Of a DNA stretch of 64,000 bases, positions 26,599 to 35,473 are shown piece by piece. The stretch covers positions 38,959 to 102,958 of the forward strand of contig JAAXIF010000065.1 in the NCBI GenBank assembly GCA_012270485.1. The letters are read 5' to 3'. A program made the position numbers and the translations under genes. Each line of letters starts with the position of its first letter. Position 1 is the stretch's first letter. The stretch comes from Sphingobacteriales bacterium. Lineage in GTDB: Bacteria; Bacteroidota; Bacteroidia; Chitinophagales; Chitinophagaceae. The notes under the pieces are model-generated. The model saw only the letters and a program-made list of their open reading frames with translations, was not told the DNA's origin and ran no database searches.

Positions 26599-28510
26599 CG
26601 ATTAATTCAATTTTACCGTTACGTTTTAGTTCTCTCTCTTTAATCATTTCAAAAATGACAGGAGTAATGAGTAACACATAAATAGTGGATGAGATTGTAC
26701 CACCAATCAATGGAATGGTGATGGGTCGCATAATATCACTACCAACTCCTGTCGCCCAAAGAATAGGGATCAACCCAAATAGTCCAACTGAAACAGTCAT
26801 GAGTTTAGGGCGCAACCTTTTGGCGGAACCTTCAATCACATAGTCTCGGATAATTGCGGGTGTTAATGTTGATTTAGAATTACCATGCTTAGCAACCATA
26901 TTGTTCATGGCTTCATTTAGATAGATCGTCATCAACATAGCCGTCTCTATGGCCATTCCAAATAAAGCAATAAAGCCCACAGCGACAGCTACAGACAGAT
27001 TAATGCCATAAAAATAGACCATGAAAACACCGCCAATTAATGCAAATGGCACGGTTATCATGGTGATAACAGCTTCTTTAAAAGAATGATATGTAAAATA
27101 TAATACCATGAAAATGATAATGAGTACAATCGGCATGATCATTTTTAAAGTTTGATTAGCCCTGATTTGATTTTCCCACTGCCCGCTCCATTCCAGAAAA
27201 TATCCTTTTGGAAGTTTAGTGATCATTCGATTCAATCGTTCTTGTGCCTCTTTTACTGTACTACCTAAATCTCTTTCTCTAACATTGAATAGTACTGTAC
27301 CCCTAAGCATCGCATTTTCTGAATTAATCATCGGTGGGCCGTCACTTAGTTTAATGTCTGCAACAGCTTCTAATGGTATAGGACCAAAATCCATTGTCTG
27401 TACCTGAAGTCGCTTTAATGCTTGAATATTATTTCGAAAATCTTGCCCGTATCTGGCATTTACGGAAAATCGCTGACGGCCTTCAATAGTGGTAGTAAGT
27501 TTCATACCTCCTAATGCACTCTCAATTACGGTATTGACATCATCAACACTCAGTCCATACCGACCGATTTCATCACGTTTAACTACAATATCAATGTATT
27601 TTCCGCCCGTAATAGGCTCCACATATAAATCCTTTACTCCATCAATTCCCTCCAACTGCCGTTTAATAGTTTGTGCAAATGCGTAAATACTGTCTAGGTT
27701 TTGTCCATATACTTTTAACCCGACATCGGTTCTTATACCGGTTGAAAGCATGTTAATACGATTAATGATAGGCTGTGTCCATCCATTTGTAACCCCAGGA
27801 ATTTGCATTTTTGAATTGAGCTCATTTATAATATCATCCTTGGTTCGTCCTTCTCGCCATTCATTTTTAGGTTTGAGTAAAATGATGGTTTCAATCATGC
27901 TGATCGGAGAATTATCTGTTGCTGTATTGGCTCTTCCTGCTTTACCCAGAACATGTGAAACTTCGGGAACAGAGCGAATCAGCTTATCCTGAACCTGCAA
28001 TAATCGTTTTGCTTCAGAATTGGATACGTCTGGAAGAGTTACTGGCATAAATAACAATGATCCCTCATCCAATGGCGGCATAAACTCCGAACCAAGACGA
28101 GTCATCATGATTACTCCCATAGCTAATGCCAGAATATTAAGCCCTATAGTAGTTTTTCTCCATTTTAAACACCATTTTAGAATGGGTGTATAAATTTTTT
28201 CCAGTGTTTTTGTTATTGGATTTGAATCTTCTGGTTTTAGTCGTCCTTTTAGAAAAAAGGAAATTAGAACCGGAGTTAATGTTATAGCCAATACCGCATC
28301 AATTAGTAGGATAAAGGTCTTTGTCCATGCCAGGGGATGAAAAAGTTTTCCTTCCATACCTGTAAGCAGAAATACAGGAAGAAAAGAAGCGACTACGATA
28401 ATGGTAGAATAAAATACGCCGGGACCAACTTGTTTTGAAGATCTTTCAATAATCTCATTTCTTTCCTCTATTGTTAAGGGATCTTTATTTCTTTTGAACC
28501 ACTTTGCCAT
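26585..28510 (-). CDS. CusA-like RND pump, C-terminal part (split gene)
   Basis: 641 residues that start where CusA would continue after TM4: a basic loop (MAKWFKRNKDPLTIEERNEI), then SKQVGPGVFYSTIIVVASFL (TM5), LLTGMEGKLFHPLAWTKTF, porter domains with MPPLDEGSLLFMPVTLPD, and the second TM block with GMAIETAMLMTIYL. CusA Met residues involved in Cu/Ag passage would lie in this part; several Met are seen near MPPLDEG. The ATG is 2 bp after the stop of the upstream half and in a different frame. Together the two parts (429 + 641) match one full RND protein. Confidence 0.88.
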   Translation of the reverse strand: MAKWFKRNKDPLTIEERNEIIERSSKQVGPGVFYSTIIVVASFLPVFLLTGMEGKLFHPLAWTKTFILLIDAVLAITLTPVLISFFLKGRLKPEDSNPITKTLEKIYTPILKWCLKWRKTTIGLNILALAMGVIMMTRLGSEFMPPLDEGSLLFMPVTLPDVSNSEAKRLLQVQDKLIRSVPEVSHVLGKAGRANTATDNSPISMIETIILLKPKNEWREGRTKDDIINELNSKMQIPGVTNGWTQPIINRINMLSTGIRTDVGLKVYGQNLDSIYAFAQTIKRQLEGIDGVKDLYVEPITGGKYIDIVVKRDEIGRYGLSVDDVNTVIESALGGMKLTTTIEGRQRFSVNARYGQDFRNNIQALKRLQVQTMDFGPIPLEAVADIKLSDGPPMINSENAMLRGTVLFNVRERDLGSTVKEAQERLNRMITKLPKGYFLEWSGQWENQIRANQTLKMIMPIVLIIIFMVLYFTYHSFKEAVITMITVPFALIGGVFMVYFYGINLSVAVAVGFIALFGMAIETAMLMTIYLNEAMNNMVAKHGNSKSTLTPAIIRDYVIEGSAKRLRPKLMTVSVGLFGLIPILWATGVGSDIMRPITIPLIGGTISSTIYVLLITPVIFEMIKERELKRNGKIELIDVKE

Positions 28511-28512
28511 AT

Positions 28513-29802
28513 TTACGATTTGTCGGATAATTTAATTTTTTTAGCCTGTGCCTCGCTAATATGTCTGTACGCATTTTCCACCATTACAATGCCATCATCA
28601 ACTACTACACCAATAGCAAGCGCGATTCCCGTCAATGACATAATATTGGATGAAATACCAAACATTTCAAGGAAAATAAACCCAGCTGCAACTGAAATAG
28701 GTAATTGAATCAGTATAATCACAGCACTGCGCCAATGGAATAGAAATATGAGCACTACCAATGAGACGACAATCATTTCTTCAACTAACGTTCCTTTTAC
28801 TGAATCAATAGCTTCTTGAATCAGTGTACTGCGGTCATATGAAGTTTGGAACGTTACACCTTCCGGTAATCCCTTTTCAACCTCCTTCATCCGAGCTTTT
28901 ATAGACTCAATTACCTTATTGGCATTTTCATTGTATCGCATTACCACTATACCACCTACCACTTCTCCTTTGCCGTCCATATCAAAAATTCCCAGACGCA
29001 AATCACCTCCCATTTGAACAGAACCAATGTCCTTGACTCTTACAGGTATACCATTGTAATTGGCAAGTGCAACATTTTCAATATCATTTTTATTTTTTAT
29101 GTAGCCTAAGCCTCTGATAATGTAAGCCATATCCGCCATTTCAAATTTGCGTCCCCCTACATCATTATTATTGGCTTTTACTTTATTCATCACATCCATC
29201 AACGAAATGTTGTAATACTGCAGCTTTATGGGATCAACTACTAATTGATATTGCTTTTCAAAACCACCAAAAGATGCGACTTCTGCCACACCGGGTACTG
29301 TTTGTAAAGCAAATTTGATGTACCAGTCTTGAAGTGCTCTTTGTTCTCCCAGATCCATCTTAGGAGCATTAAGGTGATACCAGAAAATATGTCCCACGCC
29401 TGTTCCATCAGGACCCAGTGTAGGTGTTACATTTTGCGGCAGAAGACGTTGTGCAAAGTTGAGTCTTTCGAGTACACGGGTTCTCGCCCAGTATATATCA
29501 ACATTGTCTTCGAAAATAACATATACAAAACTCATCCCAAACATGGATGAACCCCGAATATTCTTAATTTTAGGTATACCCTGCAAGTTGCTGACCAATG
29601 GATAGGTTACCTGGTCTTCTATAACCTGTGGACTACGCCCCATCCATTCAGTAAATACGATCACCTGATTTTCACTTAAATCTGGAATAGCATCAATCGG
29701 ATTCTGTTTCACAGCGTAAATTCCATAAGCAAATAATCCTCCCGCTAATAGCAGAATAATCACCCGGTTACGCAAAGCCAGTTCAATTAATTTTTGAACC
29801 AT
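28513..29802 (-). CDS. CusA-like RND pump, N-terminal part (split gene)
   Basis: 429 residues: TM1 (VIILLLAGGLFAYGIYAV), NPIDAIPDLSENQVIVFTEW (CusA hallmark), porter subdomains PN1/PN2, and TM2-TM4 ending IALAIGVVVDDGIVMVENAYR, where the two Asp of the proton relay lie. It then stops (ISEAQAKKIKLSDKS) in the TM4-TM5 cytoplasmic loop. The stop codon and the next ATG are separated by two bases (TAA AT ATG), so ribosomes could restart and give a two-chain pump. A recent frameshift or an assembly error are the alternatives. Confidence 0.88.
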   Translation of the reverse strand: MVQKLIELALRNRVIILLLAGGLFAYGIYAVKQNPIDAIPDLSENQVIVFTEWMGRSPQVIEDQVTYPLVSNLQGIPKIKNIRGSSMFGMSFVYVIFEDNVDIYWARTRVLERLNFAQRLLPQNVTPTLGPDGTGVGHIFWYHLNAPKMDLGEQRALQDWYIKFALQTVPGVAEVASFGGFEKQYQLVVDPIKLQYYNISLMDVMNKVKANNNDVGGRKFEMADMAYIIRGLGYIKNKNDIENVALANYNGIPVRVKDIGSVQMGGDLRLGIFDMDGKGEVVGGIVVMRYNENANKVIESIKARMKEVEKGLPEGVTFQTSYDRSTLIQEAIDSVKGTLVEEMIVVSLVVLIFLFHWRSAVIILIQLPISVAAGFIFLEMFGISSNIMSLTGIALAIGVVVDDGIVMVENAYRHISEAQAKKIKLSDKS

Positions 29803-29837
29803 AATTTGATATTAATATTTGAAGCAATGTAGAAGCA

Positions 29838-30485
29838 TTAGTTTGATCTCTTTTTTAAATCCATGCCACATTTAGTGCATTTACCAAGTTTATTGCTGGT
29901 GACGTCCGAATGCATGGGGCAAGAATATATTTTCATCACTTCCATTTTCATTTTCTCTTTTGGAGAAAGTGTCAATGAGGTTCCACATTTTAAACACTTA
30001 CCTGGCTTGTCACTAGTTATGTCCGGGTGATTAAAACATGAATATGTTTGAACAGATTGCTCCTCCCCTTTTAAATCGATTCCGCATTTCGGGCACTTAC
30101 CTGACTCATCACTTGCCGCTTCGGGGTGCATAGGACAGGTATAGGTTTTCATTACCTCCATTTTCATTTTTTCCTTGGGTGAAAGATTCATTTTAGAACC
30201 ACATACAGAACATTTGCCGGGTTTATCTCTTGTAATAGCTGGGTGTGCAGGGCATTCATAAAGACCAACTACCTCCATTTTCATTTTTTCTTTAGGAGTA
30301 AGGTTTCTACCACATTTAGGGCATTTTCCAGATTTATCCATAATCACATCAGGATGCATTGGACATATATAGGTTTTTTCAACAGCTTGTTTATTTTTGT
30401 TTTTTTGTATTGTTGAAACCTGAGCAAAGGCTGAAAAAGATAAGATAGGCAGCACTGCCACCATTAGCATTTTAATTGCTTCCAT
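29838..30485 (-). CDS. secreted protein with five HMBD repeats
   Basis: 215 residues: a signal peptide (ending SAFAQ), then five HMBD units in tandem at about residues 37-63, 73-98, 112-138, 146-172 and 186-212. The best units have YICPMHP, YTCPMHP or YSCPMHS with CPKCG or CTKCGMDL. Units 2 and 4 have altered first halves (YECPAHP, YSCFNHP). Three linkers share the same KEKMKMEV sequence, a Met/Lys-rich spacer. It is the first gene upstream of the split pump (35-bp gap). A periplasmic metal sponge or donor for the Cus-type pump is the likely role. Confidence 0.88.
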   Translation of the reverse strand: MEAIKMLMVAVLPILSFSAFAQVSTIQKNKNKQAVEKTYICPMHPDVIMDKSGKCPKCGRNLTPKEKMKMEVVGLYECPAHPAITRDKPGKCSVCGSKMNLSPKEKMKMEVMKTYTCPMHPEAASDESGKCPKCGIDLKGEEQSVQTYSCFNHPDITSDKPGKCLKCGTSLTLSPKEKMKMEVMKIYSCPMHSDVTSNKLGKCTKCGMDLKKRSN

Positions 30486-30585
30486 TTTTTCATGATTTTA
30501 TTGTTGCATAACATTATAAGGCAAAAAGGAAACGCCTATAGCCTGACAATTTTTAGTTGTCTGGCACTGCTAAGTCAATATGAAA

Positions 30586-30984
30586 TTAAATGAGGATAGT
30601 TCTGTTAAGAAGGTATACTGCTGTCTTGCTACTTCGGGGTGGGGCATGACTTATTGGATACTCTTCAATTGAAGAGACATAGAAAATATCCGATAATGAA
30701 AAAAGGGATAGCGGTAAGTCAAGAATTGTGAGTGTAAAATTAATTGAGACTGATTCAGTAGCTTTTTGTTCTGAAACGTTCTTTATAAACTTGTTTTCAT
30801 CTTTACAACAGCCATTATCTTTTGTATCGGATTCCTCCATCCCACAATTTTCGCATTTCGTAGAATCTCTATACATTAAACCCCAGTCAGCAAGTTTACC
30901 CATACAATAATGCATGCGTATAGTAGCCCCTGAGGAAGTACTCAGAAATAAAATTGCTACTATAAATGTGATAAACTTTTTCAT
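30586..30984 (-). CDS. HYC_CC_PP family protein
   Basis: 132 residues with a signal peptide. All three motifs that name the family are present: HYCMGKLADW (about 25), a GCCKDENKF (about 53), and HAPPRSSKTAVYLLNRTILI at the end. Family members are small exported Bacteroidota proteins found next to heavy-metal efflux genes. A C-E-N-C-G motif (about 43-47) adds further Cys ligands. The gene is the most upstream member of the second metal operon. A metal-sensing or metal-binding role is inferred. Confidence 0.85.
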   Translation of the reverse strand: MKKFITFIVAILFLSTSSGATIRMHYCMGKLADWGLMYRDSTKCENCGMEESDTKDNGCCKDENKFIKNVSEQKATESVSINFTLTILDLPLSLFSLSDIFYVSSIEEYPISHAPPRSSKTAVYLLNRTILI

Positions 30985-31122
30985 AAACTTGCCAAAACAA
31001 ATGTATAGTTTCTTTTTACAAATGGAGTTTAAAATTTTAGTTCTATGCTTAGCAATTCATCAAACTATGATTTAACTGAATATTTAATAGTTTAAAAATT
31101 AATTAATTGGCAATACATGGCT
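30985..31122. promoter_or_regulatory. probable promoter region of the second metal operon
   Basis: AT-rich, no ORF. It lies directly upstream of the HYC_CC_PP gene, the first gene of the operon on the minus strand. No clear promoter or operator match was found. Confidence 0.3.
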
Positions 31123-31230
31123 TCATTCACGGTTCTGAATTCTATAGAGCTTCTTTGTTTTACCCATCAATCTAAGGCCATGATTACTAAATTGAGTATA
31201 AGTTTTGCTTCTAACCCAAACAGTACAATC
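31123..31230 (-). pseudogene. decayed 3' end of a DUF2147 gene
   Basis: The minus strand reads 35 codons up to a TGA at 31123-31125 that resemble the end of the DUF2147 domain at 18172-19422: NHGLRLMGKTKKLYRI against YHGMRLFGKTKTLTRV, and an upstream Cys in a similar place. Two TAG codons lie just upstream in this frame, so the rest of the gene is lost. This pairs with the nuclease-gene remnant at 20441-20551. Confidence 0.75.
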
Positions 31231-31456
31231 ATTCTACTATAAATAGCTTTTTGTTGAATGCTCTCCAAAAGGCAACTCATAAGCAATAAGAGAAACTACT
31301 TTAACAGTATGTTAATCTGAAAGGTTTCAACAATCAGAACAAGATGCTAAGCATTCAACGAGCCAGTGAACGGGTCTAAATTAAATATGTGAGAAGGTTG
31401 TATGGGATTGGAAAGCATTTTTTTTACAGGTCATATTGGCGTCAGATACTTTTACA
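31231..31456. other. non-coding gap
   Basis: No ORF or clear signal is seen here. It may include further decayed sequence from the DUF2147 remnant, but no other codons could be matched. Confidence 0.3.
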
Positions 31457-32158
31457 TCAGGTTGGCTTCTTTTCTTTTACGCCCATAATTAAAAGCCACA
31501 AACAAGTTCCTATTTCTCCGATGCTTGCAGGCAAACTTATATATGATGAAATTCCAATTTTTGAATAATCAGAAATTAAAGTATGTCCTACGAAATTTAT
31601 AAGGTAACCAAAACAGCCCAGCATTAATAATACACCTAAAAATTTGGGTAGTACCCCTGATTGAAAAACCAAATAACCCAATGGAAACAACCAAAGTCCT
31701 GAAAATATGTGAACAATTCGCATCCCATTTTTATATTGGTCAAGGTGTAACATAACCTGTGATTGATGTTGTTCAGCAGAAAGACCAAAAAGGTTTTTTG
31801 TATCATTCACCAATGAAAGAACTGTAAATTCGTTTTGAACATTTAAGAAAAAAATCGGAACACTCATAAGTGCTAAAACAACCATAAGCTTAGCATAATT
31901 TTCATGTACAGGTTTTAATAATTTATACAGTACAAGTGGCAGGAAAAGAAAAAAAGTATAACATAATAATCCAGTAACAATCCCAAACCTAAAAAGTGTT
32001 TCAGAAGAACTGATATTCTGATAAGTTACTGATGGATTGTCCGATACAAAAAGTTTGGACGGCACATACATTAAAGTAAAAATACCTGTTAATACTACCC
32101 CTAAATATATAAGCCCTGCAATTCTTGCTAATTTTTTATTTGAAACTGCTGCTGCCAT
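31457..32158 (-). CDS. DUF4386 domain membrane protein
   Basis: 233 residues with six hydrophobic segments. The DUF4386 pattern is present: ARIAGLIYLGVVLTGIF at the N-terminus, FRFGIVTGLLCYTFFLFLPL, YKLLKPVHENYAKLMV, and GLWLFPLGYLVFQSGVLPKF near residue 165. The function is unknown. It starts a run of minus-strand genes for small membrane and hydrolase proteins. Confidence 0.85.
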   Translation of the reverse strand: MAAAVSNKKLARIAGLIYLGVVLTGIFTLMYVPSKLFVSDNPSVTYQNISSSETLFRFGIVTGLLCYTFFLFLPLVLYKLLKPVHENYAKLMVVLALMSVPIFFLNVQNEFTVLSLVNDTKNLFGLSAEQHQSQVMLHLDQYKNGMRIVHIFSGLWLFPLGYLVFQSGVLPKFLGVLLMLGCFGYLINFVGHTLISDYSKIGISSYISLPASIGEIGTCLWLLIMGVKEKKPT

Positions 32159-32180
32159 AATACTAATCGTTGATTATTGT

Positions 32181-32609
32181 TTAATTTTTTGGCCACTTCC
32201 AGGCGTACCATATAATGATGGAAGTAAGTATACTTTCAGCTATCGCATAAAAAACATAAAAAAGCCTCCACTCAGAAAATGATATTGCTGCTATCAAAAG
32301 CATAATTGCTGTAAAAAAAAATCCAACGATTACATTCAGCCACCTGTTTATTGCCCGTTTTAAAATAATGGACAGGCACACCATTAAAGCAGGAATTGCC
32401 AATAGCAATGATGCTGCAAATAATTTTGCCGGATTGTTAAGCATACTGCTCCCATTAATAATCCCTTGTACTTTACCCGGCACATAAAGTTCAAAATAAT
32501 CGCCATAGATATAAAAAAACGTCACAGAAGCCCAAAGTGCTGATAGTTTTATGCTGGTATTGATTTTTACATCTTCATAAACATTTTCGTTTGCCTTATT
32601 TAAGTTCAT
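32181..32609 (-). CDS. DUF6326 family membrane protein
   Basis: 142 residues, four hydrophobic segments. IKLSALWASVTFFYIYGDYF and LYVPGKVQGIINGSSM match the DUF6326 family. The function is unknown. It lies 22 bp upstream of the DUF4386 gene and is probably co-transcribed with it. Confidence 0.85.
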   Translation of the reverse strand: MNLNKANENVYEDVKINTSIKLSALWASVTFFYIYGDYFELYVPGKVQGIINGSSMLNNPAKLFAASLLLAIPALMVCLSIILKRAINRWLNVIVGFFFTAIMLLIAAISFSEWRLFYVFYAIAESILTSIIIWYAWKWPKN

Positions 32610-32635
32610 TACTATTATTTTATGTAGTGTCAGGA

Positions 32636-33487
32636 CTATTTTTTCCTAAAATTGTTTTCTAAAAAAGAAAAAATTAAGTCAAAATGTTTCAGGGGTTCCC
32701 CATGTCCACCTTCTATAACAATATGCTTATTAACGTATATAAATTTGTTAACTTTTAGGCGAGCTATTATCTTATCGCACATTGCTACACTGGGAATATG
32801 ATCATCTTTGGTAGCAGATAAAAGTAAAATTGGACCATTAATCTTTTCTACTTGAATGACTGCTTTTTCTTCCGCAATACTATCCTTCAACATAGCTGTA
32901 AATGTTCCTCTTAAATCATGTTTCATTAAAAAAGGTACCGCTTCTTCATTAACAGGTACAAATGAAAGTTCCTTGTTATTAAACGTCCATGCAGAAGTAG
33001 TAAAATGATTGGTATGGCCCGGAAACGTTACATGGCTTGGAACAATAGCTACCACACTTTTAATATCTTTAAAATAAGAGCCTATCAGCAGTGCCAAATC
33101 TCCACCTCTTGAACCGCCAATAATGGCAATTTTATTCTTATTTATTTTTTTATTTTTGGTGGCTACTATTATGGCATCATGCACTTGATTGATAGATATT
33201 TTATTCAACGTATCAGGTGTGCCTTCGCCACCAAAATAACCAATGGCTAAAAATGCATACCCCTTTTCTATAAATTGCTCCCTTGTTTTTTTCCAATAGT
33301 CGCTTGTCCAGGCATTGCCGCCTTCCGAGCCACCAAGTCCAACAATCAGAGGTTGGTTTGCCCCGTTTCCAAGGTATAATACACTTTCAGTATTGGGTGA
33401 TTTTAATGTGATTTGTGAAAATGCATTGGACGAAAGGCTGAGTAGAAGTCCTATAAACGATAATCTCAATTTTTCTTTAACGGACAT
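32636..33487 (-). CDS. secreted alpha/beta hydrolase (BAAT C-terminal/dienelactone hydrolase-like)
   Basis: 283 residues with a signal peptide (MSVKEKLRLSFIGLLLSLSS). The hydrolase core has GLGGSEGG (oxyanion side), the nucleophile elbow GGSRGGDLAL (Ser about 129), an acid in SATKDDHIPSVAMC (Asp about 231), and the catalytic His in VIEGGHGEPL (about 263). Order and spacing fit the acyl-CoA thioesterase/BAAT C-terminal family. Substrate is unknown. A 26-bp gap separates it from the DUF6326 gene downstream. Confidence 0.82.
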   Translation of the reverse strand: MSVKEKLRLSFIGLLLSLSSNAFSQITLKSPNTESVLYLGNGANQPLIVGLGGSEGGNAWTSDYWKKTREQFIEKGYAFLAIGYFGGEGTPDTLNKISINQVHDAIIVATKNKKINKNKIAIIGGSRGGDLALLIGSYFKDIKSVVAIVPSHVTFPGHTNHFTTSAWTFNNKELSFVPVNEEAVPFLMKHDLRGTFTAMLKDSIAEEKAVIQVEKINGPILLLSATKDDHIPSVAMCDKIIARLKVNKFIYVNKHIVIEGGHGEPLKHFDLIFSFLENNFRKK

Positions 33488-33545
33488 TTTTGTATAATTT
33501 TTAAAAATTAATTGCTAAAAATTGGATTCACTTGATAGCCTGCAT

Positions 33546-34604
33546 TTAGTCGATTTGTACTGAATTTATTCCAAAAAGGATGGCTACATATTTATTTCGC
33601 TTTATTAAAAATTCATAGCTAATCAAACTGCCTGTAATTGTTCCAATTAATACTATGAAAAACTTTATCTGAACATTAATTGCCAAAGGCAATAAAAAAC
33701 TACATGATAACCCCAAAAATATCATGTGCAAAATGTAAAGAGGGTAAGCAGCTTTTGAGAAATAATGCAAGAATTTATGAGGGAAACTTAGGTACTGTCT
33801 TGCGAATGCAAAAATCGAAAATATCCAAAGACAGGTCTCGACGGGTAAGTTTATTTTTTGGGGAAATGACAGATAATTTCCAGCTCTAAGTGTGAAAAAT
33901 AATACAGCAAGCAATAAGAATAACCATCGCAGTTTTACCAATTTATTCCAAAAATCATCTCCTGCAAAAGCAAATAAATACCCGAATACAAATGCCAGCC
34001 AGCCTAAAATAAACCCATGTGTAGTGGTAGCGTACATTTCATAAATGGGCGGATCAACAATGACGGTTTCCAACACAAAACAAAAAATTACAAAGGGGAA
34101 AATAAAATAACTGCTAACTATTTTACCAAGCTTGATAGCAACTAAACTGTTCGGTGATTTTTTTAAAAAGTGTATGGGTAAAATCGTAATGATTACATAG
34201 CAAAGAATATTACCCAAAAACCAAAGGTGTGATGCCTGTGGAAGGAATTGAATTTTCCAATCATAATAATTTTGTAGAATTAGTATATACACAGGGGCAA
34301 TTGCCACAATACCAAATAGATAGGGTATGCCGATTCGTAATGCTCTTTCTTTCAACAATTGTTTCCAATTTCGATTTTGAAAAGAGAAAAAAACACCCAT
34401 GCCAGCGATGAAAAACAAAATCGGTATTCGCCAAACATTCAGCATGGTCATAGGGAGCCACAGCGATTCCCATGGCTCAGGGTTGGTCATAAAGCCAACC
34501 ATAAGCCCCCAGGGTTGGAAAACTATTGCCACATGATATACCATCAAAAAGGCAATTGCAATTACCCTTATCCAATCAATGTCGAATCTTCTTGCTGACA
34601 TCAT
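33546..34604 (-). CDS. membrane acyltransferase (acyltransferase 3 family)
   Basis: 352 residues, about ten hydrophobic segments. The family hallmarks are present: FDIDWIRVIAIAFLMVYHVAI at the N-terminus, with the catalytic His of VYH, and an RALRIGIPYLFGIVAIAP segment about residue 85. These enzymes move acyl groups onto sugars, lipids or peptides at the cytoplasmic membrane. The start uses MM; the second Met is equally possible. The gap to the ankyrin-repeat gene is 2 bp, so the two are coupled. Confidence 0.85.
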   Translation of the reverse strand: MMSARRFDIDWIRVIAIAFLMVYHVAIVFQPWGLMVGFMTNPEPWESLWLPMTMLNVWRIPILFFIAGMGVFFSFQNRNWKQLLKERALRIGIPYLFGIVAIAPVYILILQNYYDWKIQFLPQASHLWFLGNILCYVIITILPIHFLKKSPNSLVAIKLGKIVSSYFIFPFVIFCFVLETVIVDPPIYEMYATTTHGFILGWLAFVFGYLFAFAGDDFWNKLVKLRWLFLLLAVLFFTLRAGNYLSFPQKINLPVETCLWIFSIFAFARQYLSFPHKFLHYFSKAAYPLYILHMIFLGLSCSFLLPLAINVQIKFFIVLIGTITGSLISYEFLIKRNKYVAILFGINSVQID

Positions 34605-34606
34605 TT

Positions 34607-35158
34607 TTATTTTAACATTGAAGCAATAACAGGTCGGGTTTTCTTCAAGTATTCATAATCTAATTTTAGCCCTAATGAACCTAAAGAACTTCCCAGCATA
34701 TCATAAATAGGCTTAACTTCTTGAAAAGTGGATGTTACGGTTGTATAAGCTGTATTTCCATATTTATTTTTTATTGCTTTATCCGCCTTTTTTTCCAAAA
34801 GCATTTTCACTATATCTGGTCTGCAAAAAAAAGCTGCCGTGATCAATGCGGTTGACCCTTCATTATTTTGAATATTGAGCATGACACCTGCATCAATTAG
34901 TAATTTTGCAATTTCAGTTTTACCAAATAAAGCGGCACTAATTAATGGAGTGCTGCCCCCAGAACTTTCTTTTATATTCAAGTCAGATTTTGAAGCAATA
35001 TGCTGTTTGATCGATTTAATATCGCCATTAACAACTGCTGTATGAATATCTATCTTTGGTGCTTGATTTTTTTGACCAAGTACAGATAATGTAAAAAATG
35101 TAATGATTAGTACAAGGAATGAGTGTTTTTTGATGCCTAGAATTGTTTTCGATTTCAT
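34607..35158 (-). CDS. secreted ankyrin-repeat protein
   Basis: 183 residues. A hydrophobic N-terminal segment (about 11-29) serves as a signal peptide or anchor. Three ankyrin repeats follow, of about 33 residues each: IHTAVVNGDIKSIKQHI, GSTPLISAALFGKTEIAKLL and GSTALITAAFFCRPDIVKML, then a part repeat. Partner and role are unknown. Confidence 0.85.
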   Translation of the reverse strand: MKSKTILGIKKHSFLVLIITFFTLSVLGQKNQAPKIDIHTAVVNGDIKSIKQHIASKSDLNIKESSGGSTPLISAALFGKTEIAKLLIDAGVMLNIQNNEGSTALITAAFFCRPDIVKMLLEKKADKAIKNKYGNTAYTTVTSTFQEVKPIYDMLGSSLGSLGLKLDYEYLKKTRPVIASMLK

Positions 35159-35263
35159 TGTTATAATGGTTTTTGAATGTAGAAAATTGATAGTTGAATA
35201 AGTGCCTGTACATATTTATGATACGCAGATGACCCCATAAAATCACAAACTGAGTAATATATT

Positions 35264-35470
35264 TTAATTGTCAGTATATTCTAAAATATCTGCTGGTTGG
35301 CAGTCCAAGGCTTTACAAATAGCTTCCAAAGTGCTAAAGCGAATAGCTTTTGCCTTACCAGTTTTTAGAATGGAAAGATTAGATAATGTCAACCCAACTC
35401 TTTCAGAAAGTTCATTCAGAGAAACTTTCCGTTTTGCCATCATTACATCCAGGTTTACAATTATTGGCAT
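35264..35470 (-). CDS. XRE-family HTH regulator (YozG-like, DUF2975 partner)
   Basis: 68 residues, almost only a helix-turn-helix: MAKRKVSLNELSERVGLTLSN, then LSILKTGKAKAIRFSTLEAI and ALDCQPADIL. This is the Cro/C1-type small regulator that is usually paired with a DUF2975 membrane protein. Here that partner lies 3 bp upstream. Membrane-linked control of the pair's own transcription is possible. Confidence 0.88.
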   Translation of the reverse strand: MPIIVNLDVMMAKRKVSLNELSERVGLTLSNLSILKTGKAKAIRFSTLEAICKALDCQPADILEYTDN

Positions 35471-35473
35471 AGC

